The translations under genes were made by a program, and so were the position numbers. A stretch of 64,000 nt of DNA from NCBI GenBank assembly GCA_030533445.1, contig CM060064.1, positions 20,915,626 to 20,979,625 on the forward strand, given 5' to 3'. The notes under the pieces were generated by a model that worked only from the letters and a program-made list of their open reading frames with translations, ran no database searches and was not told the origin of the DNA. The stretch comes from Cyprinodon diabolis. Taxonomy: Eukaryota > Chordata > Actinopteri > Cyprinodontiformes > Cyprinodontidae. Below are positions 61,985-64,000 of the stretch, one piece after another; within the stretch, counting starts at the first letter, position 1; each line of letters opens with the position of its first letter.

Positions 61985-62145
61985 AAGGAGGGCTGGCCCT
62001 CTAATGGGCTCTGGCTTGGGGACTGGCCCACTAAGTGGCTCTAGCTTGGGCTCTGGAGAGCTAATGGGAACTGGTCTGCCAAAGGGCTCTGACTCTGGGA
62101 CTGGCCAGCTAAAGGGCTCTGACTTGGGGACTGACCCACTGGAGA
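61985..62145 (-). repeat. 30-bp tandem repeat, Ser/Pro-rich when read on the minus strand
   Basis: Units of aaagggctctgacttgggga plus ctggccagct. On the minus strand they read GQSPSQSPLA-like. The same unit also occurs near 60185-60245 in module B. Confidence 0.8.
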
Positions 62146-62230
62146 GTGAGTAGCGGCTTCAGGCCGACCCACTGGAAAGGTGGTAGCAATTTTCCTCCGG
62201 CTGTGGTGTTTGTGCTTAGAGGTCTGTTCA

Positions 62231-62569
62231 TTAAATACTGCAGACAGTGAGGGTGAAGTAGAATCCAGAGATGTGGGTGAAACTGTTGAGGAGGGATGGA
62301 ACTGGCAGCTTCTGCAGGTGATGTGATTTTATCTTGTGGTCGAGGTGAAGCTGAGCAACAGCAGCCTTTTGGGTTCCACTCCACCTCTTCAAAAATGTCC
62401 AGTATACATGGAGTTGACAGGAGAGTAATTTGGAGAATTTGGAGAACTCTGCAGTAGCACCTACCCGTCTCCAAGGTGGGGTGAGGGTCACAATGTTGTT
62501 CAGAGAGAATCGAAAGTTCTTAACAATATCTCCCATTCTTCCTCCAATGTTTAAGTCTGCTGGATCCAT
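62231..62569 (-). pseudogene. Gag-like start of LTR retroelement, degraded
   Basis: An open frame of 112 codons starting MDPADLNIGG. The start context resembles gag beginnings of fish Ty3/gypsy elements, but no matrix, capsid or zinc knuckle motif is visible. The homologous stretch in module B (about 60900-60620) is not open. Identity is an inference from context. Confidence 0.4.
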
Positions 62570-62950
62570 ACTTTTGGCTGGTTCCTTCTGTCAACATTTG
62601 GGGTGAAGATGCTTGAGGACCCGAATGGTGCAGACATACAAAAATGCAGAAATACAAAGAAACAAAAAAACAGAAAACATCAGGGATAACTCAAGTGAGG
62701 AGCCAGAGAGGAGGAAGCAAGTAACGACAACAAGTAACCAGCACTGAGTGACTGTAGAGGTGGTGTATACAAGGGGAACAGAACAAAGGCTGGGCTAATG
62801 AGCTGAATATAAAGTAGATGTAGGTCGAACTAACTAGAAGGAAGCCAAGGGGAAAGGAAACAAGCAGAAGGGGGAAACAGAGAGTAACTAAAGACTGCTT
62901 GAATATAATGGAAACCAAAGATTTTACCAAATATAATAACTAATAACTAA

Positions 62951-63334
62951 AAACTCAGTGTCCCAAAAGGGGAGAACCATAACAGCTATAGTTTTAACTG
63001 ATCAAGTGAACCTCTCATTTTCTATCATATTTCCCCTTGTGACATCCTAAGGAGCCTGTTTTTCCACACAGACCATTTCAAGTTCTCATAAGCCAAGAGG
63101 TGAAGCATGTCAGTGAAAGGGTTTGTGGACCTAATACACAGGCCTCGTAAATCATATGTCTGTTACAAAATGTTTATCAGCCAAACTCGTTTTCACAAGG
63201 CTGGATCCAACGGTCTTGCTCCTTTATTAGTCTTACTCAGACTGGTTACAATGTGACATTGTGGGTTGCAAAGGCTAAGAGACTTAAATATATCAGAAAC
63301 GGAATATATATATGTGAAATTTTATTTTTTATAT
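62951..63334. other. Non-coding stretch
   Basis: Nothing recognised. Confidence 0.4.
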
Positions 63335-63555
63335 TTGTGAATGGTGGCCTAGTGGTTAGGGCATAGAGCTTGGAATCCTGAGATTCTGAGTTTGAGCCCT
63401 AATCCCACTACTACTACTTTGGGTCTCTGAGCAAGACCCTTAACCCCACAGTACTCCACGGGCACCCTACGACGGCAGCCCACTGCTCCCCAAGGGGATG
63501 GGTTAAATGCAGAGGTACATTTCTCCAATGTGAGATCATTAAAGTTAAAATATCA
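63335..63555 (+). mobile_element. tRNA-derived SINE
   Basis: The start gtggcctagtggttagggca is an A-box-like tRNA head, and tctgagtttgagccctaatc is a B-box-like element (consensus GGTTCGANNCC, decayed). It continues with gagcaagacccttaacccc and ends ccaatgtgagatcattaaag plus an A/T tail. This is the layout of a common fish tRNA-derived SINE. The internal promoter is probably inactive. Confidence 0.7.
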
Positions 63556-64000
63556 TTATTAATATGCAATTGTTAGGAATCCAGTTTGTGTGGGTTGTGT
63601 GTTGTTTGTGTTTTCTTCCTCCACCACCAGGTGGCGCCCGGTTCTCGCTGGCCCTTCCACACATCTGCGGATGGTTGGCTTATTATCTAAGGACTCTTAA
63701 GCGGCTGACTGCAACTACCTTGATGCCAGTGTGTTTGTGTCATGATCGGTTTAATATCAAACCCACATGCAGAACACAAAGGAGGCTGGGTAAAAGTTTA
63801 ACAGAGTTCATTAAGATGTTTGACACAAAAGACATGAACTGGATCTGGAACAGGTCCGGGGTTGGGTTCACTGAAGTCTGTAGAGATGATTGTTTGATTA
63901 GCTGGGCAGGCATATGATTAAAGAGTCCTTTTAGATTATTCTGATTCTACCTTGACCGAGTCCAGGCTTTCTCTTGTGAGAGAGGGAACCGTTGGGTCCA
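63556..64000. other. Non-coding end of window
   Basis: A frame at 63564-63917 has no known family. From 63737 the text (catgatcggtttaatatcaa, acccacatgcagaacacaaa) resembles the start of the repeat at 33847, suggesting another retroelement-derived repeat that continues beyond the window. Confidence 0.35.

Larger units (their letters stand above)
60171..62950 (-). mobile_element. Tandemly duplicated LTR-retroelement-like module
   Basis: Two homologous minus-strand modules lie head to tail. Module A runs from about 62950 (leader with tcactcagtgctggttactt, then cttcctcctctctggctcct) through a start at 62569 (MDPADLNIGGRMGD). Module B runs from about 61135 (tcattcaatgcaggttcctt, then cttccttgtctctggctctc). 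Both continue into the same text: ctccaccctaccttggaRa-like, ttactctcctgtcaactc, tactggacatttt and aacagacctcc. The leader followed by tgacagaaggaaccagcc and ATGGATCCAGC is the style of a fish Ty3/gypsy 5' UTR and gag start. No protease, reverse transcriptase or integrase was recognised. Much of the length is made of 30-bp repeats, listed separately. Confidence 0.5.

Overview
The window is a vertebrate, almost certainly teleost fish, chromosome segment. The evidence is one clear fish-type membrane progestin receptor gene with a vertebrate-style intron upstream of its coding exon, set in AT-rich DNA full of fish-typical transposons: CR1/L2/Rex1-group LINEs, an L1 remnant, a Penelope GIY-YIG fragment, Tc1, hAT, CACTA/EnSpm, Harbinger-like and TTAA-target elements, and a tRNA-derived SINE. 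There is no operon-like packing and no prokaryotic feature.

Layout. 0-13.5 kb holds a CpG-richer stretch near 2.7-3.5 kb (candidate promoter and first non-coding exon), about 9.2 kb of AT-rich intron with a (GATA)n microsatellite and small elements, then the intact single coding exon of paqr7 (membrane progestin receptor alpha) at 12150-13208. 13.5-21.8 kb holds a hairpin-forming TTAA element, a candidate terminal exon near 17.3 kb, a 2.8 kb LINE on the minus strand with a 663-codon open reverse transcriptase frame, and a second TTAA element. 21.8-31.2 kb is mostly unrecognised AT-rich DNA. 31.2-42 kb holds two further LINE 3' copies, an interspersed repeat split by a Harbinger-like MITE, a possible three-exon gene of unknown identity (37.5-37.9 kb) and an L1 C-terminal relic.

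42.5-51.9 kb is the most remarkable part. One Tc1 transposon has been broken by three independent insertions, each with the target duplication expected of its class: a 3.1 kb CACTA/EnSpm element (3 bp, TGG), a 3.5 kb ZMYM1-like hAT element (8 bp, CTAAGAGG) and a 545 bp solo LTR (5 bp, CGATT). The CACTA element carries a possible multi-exon gene, and the hAT transposase gene has a tandem duplication of two small 5' exons. 52-64 kb holds more LINE relics, including one with a twin-priming inversion, another hAT MITE, a Penelope C-terminus, a tandemly duplicated LTR-retroelement-like module rich in 10-residue coding repeats, and a SINE.

Only paqr7 can be named as a working host gene. All other coding sequence recognised here belongs to mobile elements, most of them visibly decayed. 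Family names are from recognition of motifs and termini; no database search was run.
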